Positions 12,201 to 24,552 of a stretch of 64,000 bases of DNA are shown piece after piece (positions within the stretch are counted from its first letter, which is position 1; the number at the start of each line of letters is the position of its first letter). The notes beneath the pieces are model-generated. The model did not search any database, was not told the origin of the DNA, and was given only the letters and a program-made list of their open reading frames with translations. Location of the stretch: positions 310,001-374,000 of the forward strand of contig QPFY01000014.1 in assembly GCA_003665825.1 (NCBI GenBank), in the 5' to 3' direction. Made by a program: the position numbers and the translations under genes. Origin of the DNA: Microbotryum silenes-acaulis (taxonomy: Eukaryota; Basidiomycota; Microbotryomycetes; Microbotryales; Microbotryaceae).

Positions 12201-14152
12201 CCATCCTCGGGCATGCGGCCTGTAACGCCTGGAACCGAGACTGTCACGAACAAGGAGCTTGGCACCACCGTCAAAGCAACCCAAGGTGGAGAGGGCCGTT
12301 TAGGTATATCGCGTCAAACCTCGACGGCATCGTCCGAGAGCTCGAGCCCAGCCCCCGGCGGAGCTTCGACTCCGATGTTGCGAAGCAACAATTACGCGAC
12401 AACAAAAGACCGAGCCGTCGAGAGGGTCATCAACGTTCGTCAATGCCCTTTGTGTCATGCGCCTCGGATGAACTCCAAGGCCGAACTCGACATTATCACC
12501 CATTTGGGTATCTGCTCCTCGACCGACCCTCGGTCCGTCAATCGCATCGTCGTGGCCGAGTACGTGACGGCTCATCAAGCGCAACGCAAGTGGCTGTCCA
12601 AAGCGATCGCTAGAGCAACCCGTGGGGCTTACAAAATCGGCGCAGATTCGGCCAACATCATCGTGTTGGATCGTCAGACGGGGAATCTCATCGAGGAAAA
12701 GATCGCTATCTACGTTAGTGCGGAGGTGGTTGGCTCGGTTTCTCTGCAGTCCGCAGGCACTAAACGTGCAAATGCTCTTTTTTTCTAGGTGCGACTTGGG
12801 ATGAGGTTGGCTTACCGTGGTTTAGGTGCCGGTGGTGGTATGGAAGGGGCCAGAAGTGAGTTGCGAGAACTCTTCAGTGCGATTGGTGACTGACCTCAAG
12901 GCATGTCTTTGGTCACAGTCGCCCGCCTACTCGACTCCATGTCCAAGAAGCAGGGCATCAAGTACGACTCTCCAGCCTCCGTCCGAGACATCCCCCCTTT
13001 CATCGAATTTCACAACCTCAACCTCGACGAGGTACGAGATCCCTTGTCGTCATTCAAAACCTTTAACGAATTTTTCTATCGCAAACTCAAGCCCGAGGCG
13101 CGCCCCGTCGCGGACCCGGACGACCCAACGACCCTTGTGTCTCCGGCCGATGTGCGTTGTTATTGATTCCTCGGCTTTGCTACCCGATACATAAGCTAAG
13201 ACGAAAAAAAAAAAACCCCGCTCCGCACAGTGCCGAGCCATGTTTTTCCCCACAGTGAAAGCCGCCACCAAGATCTGGATCAAAGGGCGCGAGTTTTGCG
13301 TCGCTCGCTTGCTCGGTGAGCAACTTCAGCATAAGGCGCACGAGTTTGAGAATGCCAGCTTGGCCATCTTCCGACTCGCGCCTCAGGATTACCATCGATA
13401 TCATTCGTGAGTCGGGTAGCGGACCCTTTGAATAGATCGCAGATCGCGAGAGGGGTTCACTCATCTGGGATCGACCAATCGATTCGCAGTCCTGTGGACG
13501 GGGTCATGGGACCTCAACACCTCGTTCCTGGGAAACTCTTCACCGTGAACCCTATGGCTATTCGTTCGGCGATCGATGTCTATGGCGAGAACAAACGCCT
13601 GGTCGGGACAGTTTTGTCGCGTAAGCCAATGTTCTGCTCGGTGGTTTGGTCAAAGTGGCTGACTTTGATGGCGATGCATGTGCAGCGGTCTTTGGCGAGA
13701 TCGTGACGGTGTGGATTGGAGCCATGCTCGTCGGATCGGTGAGATCGGGGATGCATACTCCTGAAAGTTGTATCACACAAGTCCTAATTCGAACTGTTTG
13801 GATGCCGAATAGATCGCAATGACCGCCACGGAAGGTCAGGAGGTGAAGCGAGGTGACGAGACGGGATAGTAAGCTGCCCCTCGAGCATCTTGAAAACTCG
13901 CATAAAGAAGCGAGGGGGACTGACGATGAGACTCGGCGTTTGCTACAGCTTTGCCTTTGGTGGCAGCACGATCGTGTGTCTCTTCAACAATGTGCAGTTC
14001 GATGAAGATCTTGTGGCCAACTCGAACAACTCGGTGAGTCTTTTTCGATCCTACACGGCCAGAGGACAGGAGACTGAACCTTTGTTACTAATCCTCGCTC
14101 ATAGATCGAAACACTCGTCCGTATGGGTAGTCGTATCGGTAAGAAGGTCTGA
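9226..14152 (+). CDS. PSD2: Phosphatidylserine decarboxylase proenzyme 2 (C2, EF-hand, PSD)
   Basis: Makes phosphatidylethanolamine from phosphatidylserine; PSD2 enzymes act in endomembranes. Exons: 9226-9747, 9843-10124, 10197-12713, 12789-12855, 12901-13151, 13231-13406, 13490-13620, 13686-13738, 13813-13868, 13949-14033, 14105-14152; about 1,395 residues. Order: Ser/Thr-rich N terminus, first C2 domain (split by introns 1 and 2), acidic low-complexity linker, second C2 domain (around 11350-11720), one EF-hand (DVDLDGELS, near 11990), a CPLC...HLGIC zinc-like segment, then the decarboxylase. The self-cleavage site reads FGGST at 13956-13970; cleavage before the serine would give the pyruvoyl group. 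The QDYHRYHSPVDG segment is intact. The first intron is best explained by a GC-AG donor (GCAAGT at 9748), which restores the normal C2 spacing; a GT donor at 9799 would leave a 44-nt intron and an unusual insertion. The start is the first ATG of the open frame. Confidence 0.93.
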
Positions 14153-14393
14153 ACGCACTAGTATATCATCACGCTTCCGCATCCTCTTCGTTTCGCTCCT
14201 TTCACCATTCTCATATATCGAATATAATAAACCCGCTGTCTTCCGCTGGTTGGGCAGATGCTTGACAGCAATAGATTTCTCTGCTCTTGCAACACGTGTG
14301 TCATTCCATCATAGTTTATGAATTGTACAAAGAAGCGACTATTACATGAATGACATGGCATGTCCGCAACGTTCAAGCGAAGCACATTTCTCA

Positions 14394-15991
14394 CTACTTC
14401 TTGGCTCGGGGTTTGACTTCGTCGTCCTTTTCGATGAGAGGCGTAAGGTCAGGCTCGTTCGAACGCAGGACTATGAATTAGCGCGTTTTGACTTACTTTA
14501 CAAGGATGCAAGAAGACCTTGTTGATGAAGTCAGGTCGGTTGCCCGTATGCCCTTGGGACCAATCGTTCGCGACGGCGTAGGCGAAGATGCTGCCCGTCG
14601 AATTGAAGTCGGTCGCGACGATCGGGCCGCCTTTGAAATCGAATGCTGTTCAAGAAAGCATAGCGTCAGAGGGGGGAGCGTTCCGAGGACAGGAGCCTCG
14701 CTTCCAGAGCGTTCAGGAGTTGCTCACACTTGAGCCGTGTCTTGGCGCTGTAATCCCAAGAATGCCATGTCCCGTCCGATCCTGCGGTGGTGAACGTGCC
14801 CAAGGGGTGGAAGGAGATCGCATTGACCGCGTAGACGGTTTGTGATTTCGAGGGGGCGGGACCGTCTTTGCGGTGGCACTGTTGTGAATGATTGTCATCA
14901 GAGGTTTGAACATTAGGGGAATTGGATGGAGAAATTACATACCTTGAAGGTGAAGTTGGCGGACTGCATCTTCTCGTCGAGATGTCTTTGGGATTTCTCG
15001 GGTCAGCTCGATGGGTCTAGCATGATTCATTAAAGTAAGCAGAACTCACTGGATGGCTACACGTCCTTCTATTGTTCCGAGGGCATATCCGGACGCATCA
15101 GGGAAGCACGAGACCTATTGCATCGAGGAGTTTCAAACGTGAGCGTGACGCCATGACCAGCGACGAGGGAAGATTTCTGAAACGGACTGCTCGAGTTTGC
15201 CATCGCAGCGGCGAGTCGAGCGTCTTGAAGACGGTGGTGGGGCTTTGCAGGTTGATGATTTGGATCTTGCGTTCGGCCGTTCCGACGACCATCAGGTTGC
15301 CTCGCACGTCCATGGCTAGGTGCACGAGGTGGGAGGCGTCAGCGGAGAATGAGTAGAATAAGTTGGTGCGACACGATCAACGCGCGGGTGCGACGATGAG
15401 TGAAGAGGAAAGGTATAAGGCCTACTGTAGCACCTCTCGGCTAGTTGTACCGCTCCGACGGGGTTGGGTGTCCTCAGGTCCCAGTACTTGATCGTACGAT
15501 CCCATGATCCAGTAGCTGAGATCCGCTCCGAACTCGATTAGCTCAGCCCTCGCGCCGTCACGTCCACAGGAACGGCCCCAACGCCTGCTACACGCACCCA
15601 GCAGTCCGTTGCCCTGATCGATCCACTTGACGATCCGTATGGGTTGTTCATGCTGCGCGACCTGGGTCGCCTGTCCCGTATTGAGATCGAACAACTTGGC
15701 CTTGTTATCGCCTCCACCGCTCAAGACCTTGGTCCCATCTTTGCTCCAAACGACCGACAAGACGGGAGCGTCATGATTGAATTCGGCCTTTCCTTGTGCT
15801 TGACCTTGGGCATCGACTTCGTAGAGACGCACGTGGGACGACCATGATGCGACGGCGAGGACGTTCGCGACGGGAGACCAGGCCAGCGAAGAGGTCGAAT
15901 CGGGAGGGAGGTTGCCGACTTCGACGTCCTTGGGTTCGGTGTTGAGCAGCGATGGCCGAGATACAGACGAGTTGGATCCGAAGAAGGCCAT
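14394..15991 (-). CDS. RAE1: mRNA export factor RAE1/GLE2, WD40 protein
   Basis: Nuclear-pore-associated WD40 beta-propeller needed for mRNA export (Rae1 in S. pombe, Gle2 in S. cerevisiae). Exons on the minus strand: 15991-15598, 15515-15426, 15315-15188, 15114-15050, 14985-14943, 14878-14728, 14645-14502, 14470-14394, giving 363 residues, the family length. Family segments seen include [74 protein letters not shown] and the C-terminal VKPRAKK. The start is the ATG at 15991; the frame is open further upstream but only with non-ATG codons. The last intron is uncertain: donor GTAAAG at 14501 keeps the frame, whereas the better-looking GTAAGT four bases on would need a different acceptor. The gene converges on PSD2 with 241 bases between. 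Confidence 0.93.
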
Positions 15992-17252
15992 CGTGCGGGC
16001 CACCTCCTCTATCCGGAGTACACGGTACGGATTGGAGGGAGGGCAGAGTTTCGGTGCGAGTAGTAGTCGAACGTCACTTTCTTCAAGGCGAATTGCGCGC
16101 GCTCACGTGACCGTGGTTGGCCCCGTCGGCGATCGGCGACGACAGGTCATCATCATCATCCAGTCTGCGCGGATCAGTCTTTCTTAATCGTTCCTCCGTG
16201 TGTTGGCCCTAGCGTGCACGTGCGATACGACGCCGAGCTACACTCGGGATTGTCGTGGAGCAGGAGGGGACTCGGCGAGCACTTGCCCGAAGCCCTTTTC
16301 CAAAATACTGGATCGAAAAGGAGGCATGTCGGTCTCGATCGATTCGCTGTCAGCGACTATACATTACATACAACTCTTTAGGCGGCTAAGATATGATTGC
16401 CCGCTACGAATTTCCAACGTAGCCGGGAAAGGGGACTCCTGACGACCTCGATCGCCGACTTAGCGCGAGCAGATCATTTCAGGAGACCTGCGAGGTTTTT
16501 GATTAGATTACCGACTGACGAGAGCGGCCGAGTTTGGGTTGATGCTTTCTCGGGGTTGGAAGTGCAAAGAGAGGAGACCCTGTCGACCCTGTCATCAACC
16601 AGGCCCACAAAAGCGGCCGGTGAACCCCTCGCAAGAGCTCGGGCAGTCACGCGATCGGCAACGACGCTTCAAGTCTCGGTCACATCACGTTGTATTCGAT
16701 TTTGAGGTCCCGCTAACACCGAAGATCGATCTCGCTATTTTCGGGGTCGCCGGTACCTGATCATAGCGAATCGACGGAAATCTTGATTTCGCCGAGAAAC
16801 ACCAAGAGGTCTCGTTCAGTAACCGTAAACGCCCCTGAATTCTCTGGGAAACTTGGGGAGGGGAGCCTTTTGATCTGATCTTGATTTGTTGCCCGCCTTG
16901 GATGATAAATGCGGTGCGGGAGCGAGCCAGGAGCTCACATCAGGCCTCAGGTTCGGGGAGCAAAAATGGCCCCCGAGCGAGGACCGAACTTGCACGCGCG
17001 GAGTGGACTTGCGCCGTGGGCTGCCCCACTTGTTTGGAAAAGGGACGAGCTGCCGGGCCAGAGCGTGTGCTCTCTCTCTCCCCTGCAGCAGCTGTCACTT
17101 CTCCGCGTCGACGGGCGACGGCTTGATCGAGACCTGCCGTCGGCTGGACCCGGAGCTGACCATCGACCGTCAACGGCCAGCGTAACTTGAGTCTTGAGCT
17201 GATTCGGTCCATCCAAAGAGCTAGGAATCCACTCTTGCGCGCGCGAGACGTC
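15992..17252. other. Divergent intergenic region, RAE1 and transcription factor promoters
   Basis: About 1.26 kb between the divergent RAE1 and Zn2Cys6 genes. Several short open frames overlap at 16881-17347 in different frames but none shows a recognisable family, and they look like chance ORFs in GC-rich DNA. No tRNA, repeat array or clear promoter element was identified. Confidence 0.4.
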
Positions 17253-19534
17253 ATGGCCGATACCAAACGCGGATCGACGAGTGACAAGGGTGCGAAGCGG
17301 CGTAGGATCACGAGGGCGTGCGACCAGTGCCATGCCCGAAGCATCAAGGCGAGTCGTCCGTTCTCGTGATCGTTCGTGCTCCGTAGGGCTGGCTACCCGG
17401 GCTCCTGCTCAATGCTCAATCCTCGAAGAAAGTATCTGTCGCGAGTCGTGCGCCGACCCCCGCCGCCCCCGCCGCCCCCGCCGCCCCCGCCAGAGACACT
17501 TTATGTGGCCCTGACCTCGAGCCCAATTTGGGGCTTCACCCCACCACTCGCAGCCCTTCACAAGAACTGACCCATCTCTTCCCCGCACAGTGTGTTCAAA
17601 ACGAAAACGGGCAATGTAATGCGTGCGAGACCACCCACAAGAGCTGCACCTACGACCGACCAAAGTTGACCCGCGGCGTACGTCGCCAAGCCAGAGAGGA
17701 CATGCAGCCTGGTCCGCGTCGGATCAATCTATGCCGGGCGCTTAGAACTGACCCCTACTTCGCTTCCTCGGGATCGCGTTTTCCCCACTTCCAGCCGACA
17801 CCCAGGTGTTATGATCCCGGACGATCACCCGCCAGCTCTTTTGACGAGAGTCCTTCCTCGATCAACAATACCTCGACGTCGAGCTCGAACCCACATCCGA
17901 GACAGGCGCAGACGAAGCAGCCGTCGTCTGGGGCAGCAGCAGCAGCAGCGGCCGAAAACGGCGTCGCCGCGACCGCTTCTTCGTCCAATGCCTCCACCTC
18001 GGCACCACCTCCAGCTACCTCCTCCTTGCCTGCATCCACGTCTTGGCAACCACCAGAGGTCGCTCACAGCGGTTCGATCCCTCTCCTGTGCGAGTACTAC
18101 TACCAGACCATATACCCGTGCACCCCCTTGTTCCACTGGCCGACGTTCGTCCCTCGAATCCGGTCTCTGGAGTACCTCACCAACCGACCTCTTTGTGCCA
18201 CCGTACTCAGCTTGTGTGCCGTTGCCTCCGCTCGGTGGCGAGAGTGTGGACCTTCGACCATCTTCGTGCCCCCTCCCGAGTTGTCGCATCTCAATCGACC
18301 GCCGCCGGACGTGCCCGAAGAATTCTTGGACGCGGCTCGACGAACGATCCGCATCGGCCCCATCTCGGGTCAACGCCATGCCTTTGACGACATTCGAGCA
18401 TCGGGGTTGCTCACCATCGCTGCCGTTCAATTCGGTCTGTTCGACGAGCTTGCGTATTGGATGGGCGTCTACTTCGCCATGGCGGGGCAGAACAACTTGC
18501 ACTCGGAGCAGATGTGGCCCAACGATCTGTCCGTCGTCGAGCGCGACGAGATGAGACACCTCGTTTGGCTCATTTACCAACACGACGTCTATACGTCCGT
18601 TGTTGTGGGCGGGCCGATCCTGCATCGAGAGGTCCAGGTCGATGTATCATACCCGACCGAGATGCCCGACGCGCCTTCATCGTATTGGATCGAAGGCTGG
18701 AACAAGACCTCGGACGTCTATCGCCTCCTCGAACACGCCTGCAACGCGTACCGCAACGTATCCCATGCTTCGGCTCTGACCCGACCTCTTCTCGTTAGCC
18801 CGAACCAAGGACATGCTTCCACACTGTTGACAGGGGCTATCGAAGCGTTGCGCAAGTCGTTGCCGCGGTGGTGTACCCAGTTCCGTCCCGTTCCCCCCGG
18901 TCTAGAGATCCAACTCCATCGCCTCAACTTCACGGCGCTCAATCTTCTTCTGACGTTCCAAAATGCGAGCATCATATCGTTGTGCGCGAGGAATGGGTTC
19001 ACGACTGAGGAAGGTGTCGCGGTTGCATTGCAGCTGGTCAAATCGTTGAATCAAGTCCCTGCGGAATACCTGCAGGCGATGAACATGCCCTTGGTCAGTC
19101 CAGCATCTTCACCGCGAGATACAAACCTCACGTTCCTCCTCCATGCTGACATCCACTTACGATCGTTTCCCACCCGTCCTCCACAGTTCTACCAACTGAT
19201 CGGCGTCGGCATTGTCCTGCAAAGCGGAGCCGCCCCCGCCGTGACCTCTCAATCGACGCTCATCTCCGTCCAATCGATCCTGCGCGACATGTCCCGCATC
19301 ATCAAGCTCCTCGCCGCGAACGGCGGCACCCAATCGAACCTGATCATGAACGCCGCCTTGGTCCTCGACAAACACATCGCCGATCTGGACCTCCTGATCC
19401 GGCCCAGTAACGTCAGTGAGGATGCGAGTGCGTTGTTGGGCTTGCCGGCGCATTTGTTCGAGTGGCCGGCGAATATGCCCCAATTCGAAACGCTGTTCCC
19501 GGATTTGACGATGGGGTCGTTATTGGGTTCGTGA
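17253..19534 (+). CDS. Zn2Cys6 fungal-specific transcription factor
   Basis: Nuclear DNA-binding regulator; target genes unknown. Exon 1 is 17253-17348 and ends in RACDQCHARSIK; exon 2 starts at 17591 with the next zinc ligand (CVQNENGQCNACETTHKSC), completing a C6 cluster. The joining donor is GCGAGT, so this intron appears to be GC-AG and is 242 nt long. A second intron at 17678-17794 (GTACGT donor, frame-preserving) and a third at 19094-19186 (GTCAGT donor) are likely; they give about 609 residues. After a Ser/Ala-rich linker comes the fungal transcription factor homology domain (LCEYYYQTIYPCTPLFHWPT, then GVYFAMAGQNN). The protein has no neighbour that suggests a pathway. The intron assignments inside exon 2 are inference because the frame stays open through both. 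Confidence 0.85.
17457..17491. repeat. CCG/CCCCCG tandem repeat in intron 1 of the Zn2Cys6 gene
   Basis: About four copies of a 9-base C-rich unit (CCGCCCCCG) lie inside the 242-nt first intron of the transcription factor gene. The strand has no G runs, so the opposite strand is the G-rich one. Confidence 0.85.
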
Positions 19535-19800
19535 GAAGTTTTAGTTGCTCGCTTGCAATGTGTTTTATACCCTGAAAACGTTGTTGAGTTCTTGAGAAGT
19601 AGTTGGTGGCTTGCTTACAATGTGCTTTTATACCCCTGTGAAAACGTAGTTTTGGTACCTTCGAGGGTTCATGTACTTTGAAAGCCTTTTCTCACGAGAC
19701 CACAAAACCTCTTTTACTGGTTTGCGCACTTTCAATTGCACCCAACTCCAAGAAAAGAAATCGACAAACTCCTTTTCCGCCTTTCCGTCCATTCCATCTT

Positions 19801-21843
19801 CTATTTCGGAATCGCCCACTCGGTCCTCCTCGCGATCAAAGTCAGCACGAAAACCGTCAACATCACCATCGCGACGCTCAAAGGTTTCTGCAAGAACTCC
19901 CTGTACAAAGGTAAGGTATATTCGACGAAGATGGGCGAACTGTGACGGTCCGAACAGGAGCGTTTGTACAGTTTCACGGTCGGTCGGCCCGTGGAGTCGA
20001 GGTAGCCTTTTGAGAGGGCGTCGATGGTGAGCGAGTCGACGGGGAAGGGTGGGGTGACTTTGATGTCACTGTCGAGGTTGAAGAAAGGGGGATGTAAGAT
20101 TAGGTGGAAGTTGGAACACCGAACGTTTTGAAAAAGGCTCGGAGTACTCACGAAGCGCCTTCGGGTAAACGAATCTCGACCGTCACATCATCCATGGCGA
20201 CATCCTTGAGAAGGGTGACGAAAGGCACCGCGAGCAAGAAGGTCCTCTTCCCATCGTTCCTCTTCAAAGCCTTGACCGAATCACTCAAAGGAACATCGAA
20301 CCCAATCGTGAACGAATAGTTCCAGCCTCCTTGAAGCGGGTACCTAGGCTTGAGTTCCAACAAAGCCGGGGCCGGAGCCTTTCCTTTACTCTTCTGCGTC
20401 AAAGTCAAGGGAGGGGAAGGGCGGAAGTTGGAGGTGGATACGTTGCCGACGAGGTCGTAGTAGTAGGCGTTGTTGGCTCCCGCGGGGAGTTGGATCGAGA
20501 GGTCGGTGATGGAGTTGGTCTTGGCGCGGTTTTGCATCATCAGACGCTGGTGCTCTAGGCGCGAGAAGTGGCCTTGGAGTCTGTGGACGGGGGAATGAGG
20601 ATCAACGCGGTCCAGAGTCCATACCGTCTTCGCAAAAAGGACTTACTTTGGTCCAGGGTTGTACAGGTCAATGTTGTCTTGGAAGCTGGCCTTGGCGCCC
20701 CAGTGACTGATTTCGACGATGCGTTCCAATTTCCTGACGCTCGGGATCGCTTCGGACAACTGGTACACGACCGAGGCGATCTGCGGTCCACTACTAGGGA
20801 CGAAGATATCTCTCGGCGCACCCTTGCTCGTGAACGTAACGGTCGCGCCGCCCTGAGGATGCGATTCTTCAAACAAAGGCGGGGTCTTGACTTGGTTGAT
20901 GCGAGGAGTGGGGCACACGACCTTGATCTTGATCGATTCGAGCGCGGTCACATCCGCGGGGTCGAGGCCGGCGAGCAGGTGCGAGATGTCCGAGGACCAT
21001 TGCATACGCACACCCTCGGTGACTTGGGGACGGCTTTCCTCGAAGGGTTTGTTCAGGTGCGCGGTCACGGTCTCGAGGGTGACGACCGTCTGCGCGGCTT
21101 CGTCGGTCGGCTTGGGTACGGCGATGGCGTAAAAGGTCAGGCCTCTGTTAAATGGAGGAGTACGCGTAGAGAGAAAATAGAGGGTCGGGTCAGTCCCTGC
21201 GGAATTTCGATTGGTCGAGGACACCTTTGGCCGCTACGTAGCCCCACTTGGGCGAGGAGCCAGAGCACATGTGCTGATGTTTCCCGTGGCGACTCCGGGT
21301 CCCTCCAGTTGCCAGAATAATGTATTTCCAAAAAGCTGTCGATTCTTGGGGAGGAATATATTGTTGACCTGGCTCCACTGCCGAGGCCCCTGCGCAAGAG
21401 CTTGGAGCTTGAACTTGGGCTGACCGCGAGCTCGCATATTCGATCCTGATCGAGGAACATCAAGCAGCCTGACCACTGGGTACTCACTCTTGACCAACAC
21501 TGCTCTTGACCTCCTTGACCTCGAGCGACGCCTTCTGCTTGTGCGGGCCCCTACCGATCCTCGCCTCGACAAAGCCCGGCTGGCGCTCGACCCCGACAGT
21601 CCAATGCAAATCCTTCTCGTCCGAGCTCCCACTATCGGCGTGGGGTTGATAGTTGAGTGTGTAGGAGGTGAACGTCGTCGTGAGCGGTCCGCCGAGGTTG
21701 ACGGTCGAGACGATCGACGAGGCGTGGAAGGGCGAGGGCGACACGTAGGACGAGCTCAGACCGACGGCCGACGCGAATGTCGACGACAGCAGCACCCCGA
21801 CGCTCGTCCACATCGGTAGTCTTGAGGAGAGGACGACGCGCAT
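19801..21843 (-). CDS. OST1: Oligosaccharyltransferase subunit OST1 (ribophorin I)
   Basis: ER membrane subunit of the oligosaccharyltransferase that N-glycosylates nascent proteins. Exons on the minus strand: 21843-21488, 21144-20647, 20580-20152, 20068-19801, giving 516 residues. The N terminus is a signal peptide (hydrophobic stretch TSVGVLLSSTFASAVG), followed by lumenal ribophorin I sequence with GGWNYSFTIGFD and FVEYTLP, and a C-terminal transmembrane segment (VAMVMLTVFVLTLIA) with a short basic cytosolic tail RRTEWAIPK. The first intron is 343 nt, long for this region; other introns are 66-83 nt. The ATG at 21843 is chosen because the upstream in-frame codons are not ATG. The gene lies tail to tail with the Zn2Cys6 gene, 266 bases apart. 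Confidence 0.93.
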
Positions 21844-22642
21844 CCTGGACAAGTTGTGGCGATCTACGCTGGGTGCGCGGTGAGGTGAGAAGGTGCGAGG
21901 CAGAGTGGGGCGTGTACGGTCGTCGTTGTGGGGGCTAGCCGGTCAAGCTCAAGCTGGAAACGGCGCGGGCCGGCCGCCTCGAATCGTCTCCGCCGTGCGC
22001 TCGGACCCACTCAAACCCTGCCACGGGGTATATAGGCCACGCGCTTTCGGCCGGCGCCACCCAGATCACTCAGACTTGGGATTTGTTTCAATCGAACCGA
22101 TAAGGAAAGGTGCCAACATCCCGCCTCACTCTCTCACGCGCCCACTGAAAGTGGCATCAAACGTCGCAACCTCTCTGGCTCCTCCAACGCCTCGAAGAGT
22201 TTTTATCCGAACTGCACAGCGAGCCCTTGTCCATCTGCCCAGTCTCATGGAAGCGCTTCCGTAAGGAAACAGAGTTCATTGCCAGTACCCAGTGTTCGTC
22301 GGCCCTTTCAACTTCCTCCATGCAGCGCGAGTGGGGCTCGTTCTCCTGCGTTGCGCCCGCCGGATTGTGGTCCGGCCTTTCGCGCGCTTCCGACTCTACA
22401 CAATTTGAGGTCAGGGATGGTCAAGTCTCAGAGATGAGCCTTGCCACCCAGACAGTGGTACCTAGGAGTCCTTTAGAACAGCGCGAAAGCCTCGAGTCCA
22501 TACCGCCTCGGCTGAATCAACGCAAGCCACTACCGCCGGGCTCATACCCCTGTCTCTTGCGAAGCCGCGAGCGCGCACGCAGCTGAGTCTCTTCTCCGAT
22601 CTATGCATCTGGTTTTGCCTCGATTGTATACCAAATTCTAGC
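21844..22642. other. Intergenic, OST1 upstream region
   Basis: About 800 bases between OST1 and the downstream end of a phosphatase-like pseudogene. A TATATA sequence occurs near 22028 on the + strand, but no gene starts there on that strand. Short ORFs at 21893-22586 have no recognisable similarity. Confidence 0.35.
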
Positions 22643-24552
22643 CTAGTTCGAGGGTACGAATCCACAACCTTCAAACTCCTTGGTCGCTGTTTCTATGATC
22701 TTCTTCAAAGTCGCCGCAAAACGCCGATACTCGCACACCGTTCCTCCATACGTGAGCGCATCCTATACCGTGCGCAAGACAAGAAAGCGAGTCAGCGATC
22801 GGTCTACCAGGCGCTTCAATCCTTGACGATGGGGCTGAGGATTACTGACTTTGGTGCAGAGTTTACTGAGATCCATTCGCTTATCATTCACTAGGATCCT
22901 TACGGTGTCATGCCGGAACCAAGACATGTGCTCCCAGATAGGCGTGTAAACTTGCTCGATCACCAATCTCCCCGCGAAGGGACCGTCTTGCTCGCGACAA
23001 ACGTGCGCATCGGGCATGGCAGTGTCGTACCCAATGCCGAATCCTGGAAAAAGCCCAATAGTGTGAGGACCGCGAGCAGCTGATCGTCCTGGGTGAAATC
23101 GGCGTGCATGAACTTGGCTCGGAGCGGGAACGTTTTCGGATTCGAGTCGACGGTGTGGTTGACTTGAGTCCGGTCTGCGTTGACATAGTCCCGATCGTTT
23201 TCCAGGCGCGCCAACACCTCGCTGAGATAGCCCACGGCTTGTTATCGAGCGAGTCTAGCACCGTACGAGTGTTCGTAGTACTTGTCCAAGTCGGCATCGT
23301 ATTCGATGTACTGCAGCTCTGCTCGGTGGAACAATCCGCAGAAGGGAGAAGTGGCGTTGATCGCGAGGGACTCGAAAGCGCACATGTAAGAGAAGTGGAC
23401 GATATCCTGCGCAAAACAAACTATTGTGAGCAAATCCTGGGATCCGTCACTGAAGACTAGCTGGTTTGAACATCTCACAAGACTATCGAGTCCAAAGTCC
23501 TCGTCCCTCTGTAGCCTCTCAATGATAGCAGGCGTCCACACGGCTCTCCATTCTTCCTGCGCCGAAGGGAGGGAGCTGACAAGATTGGGGCAGTTGTCAA
23601 ACAACGTATTGTTGCTGCCTTTGGTTTCGGGGAACGTGACCGAACCCGAGGCACCGTATCCAGCCTCGCTCATGAAACCCTTCAACCACTGTTCTGACGA
23701 TTCTCTGACCCTGGCTGATGCCTAAGGTGAAACAATATAAGTCTGAGTGACCGCAAGGGAGTGGTTTAGGATGAAAAGCCGACGTTCAAACTCACCGAAG
23801 ATCGAATAAAGGGTTCGCAGTCGTCGTCCTTCTTGCAGCCGTACCTAGTCGAGGCCAAGACACCAGCAGCATAAGATCTTCACGATCCGAGGCCAATTAC
23901 GCAATCGAGTGATCAGTGCTACTGCGTCCCACCCTTACTAAGGCGAGCAAGACTCACTCGGTCCTTCCATACGGCATCAAAGCTCCGTCACTGCCGAGAG
24001 TTAGGTGTAGTTGGACAGGAACTCCATCTCCTTTAGACTGTACTTGGGTCGACCAGCGACTTTTTTGACCGAGGCCTGCATCGCTGCCGATAATTTCGTA
24101 GTGGGTTCGCTCGCTCCATTGCTTTGCAGTATATTGACCTGTAAGCGGAGCAGCGACATCTTCAGACCCTGTGCAACTAGGGAGAATTTGGTGTTGCAGC
24201 GGATCACCAATCTTACCTGTAGGAGCTTACCAACCCACTCAGGGGAGCCCGAGCCGTATGTTGCGCTCGGTTGATATGGCGAGCTGAGGGACGATCGAAA
24301 TGTGAAAGGGGATAATTCAGACTTCCATCCATCACCGAGATAATATACCTCGAAAGGGGCTCACTATTGCCCAAAATGCGTCAAACCATTCAAGTAGGAA
24401 GTCGAATCTGCTGCTTGGGCTTGGGCTGCGCATAGAAACAGGGCGGCAACGATCGCCTTCCCGGCGGTGTTCAAATGGTGCGGATTGGGATGCGATCTCG
24501 GATCCGTCGACGTTCTCTCGGCACGGTGTTGGGTAAGCCTTCGTCGTGTCAT
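22643..24552 (-). pseudogene. Decayed histidine-acid-phosphatase-like gene (copy A)
   Basis: Paralogue of the intact gene at 25350-27428, same strand and same intron positions. Recoverable exons (minus strand): 24552-24365 (signal anchor), 24283-24217, from 24138 (after which the frame breaks), about 23862-23796, 23732 down to the ...DSL end, then the C-terminal part ending at the TAG at 22643. At least three lesions are seen: a 1-nt loss creating TAA at 24001-24003 just after SNYT; an in-frame TAA at 23242-23244 where copy B has ACG; and a 1-nt loss near 22975. The RHGxRxP active site reads SNGASEP (24103-24123) and the HD proton-donor histidine is glutamine (TQDD, 23089-23091). Similarity to copy B continues on both sides of each lesion, so these are not introns. 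Sequencing error could explain one single-base loss but hardly all three changes. Confidence 0.85.
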
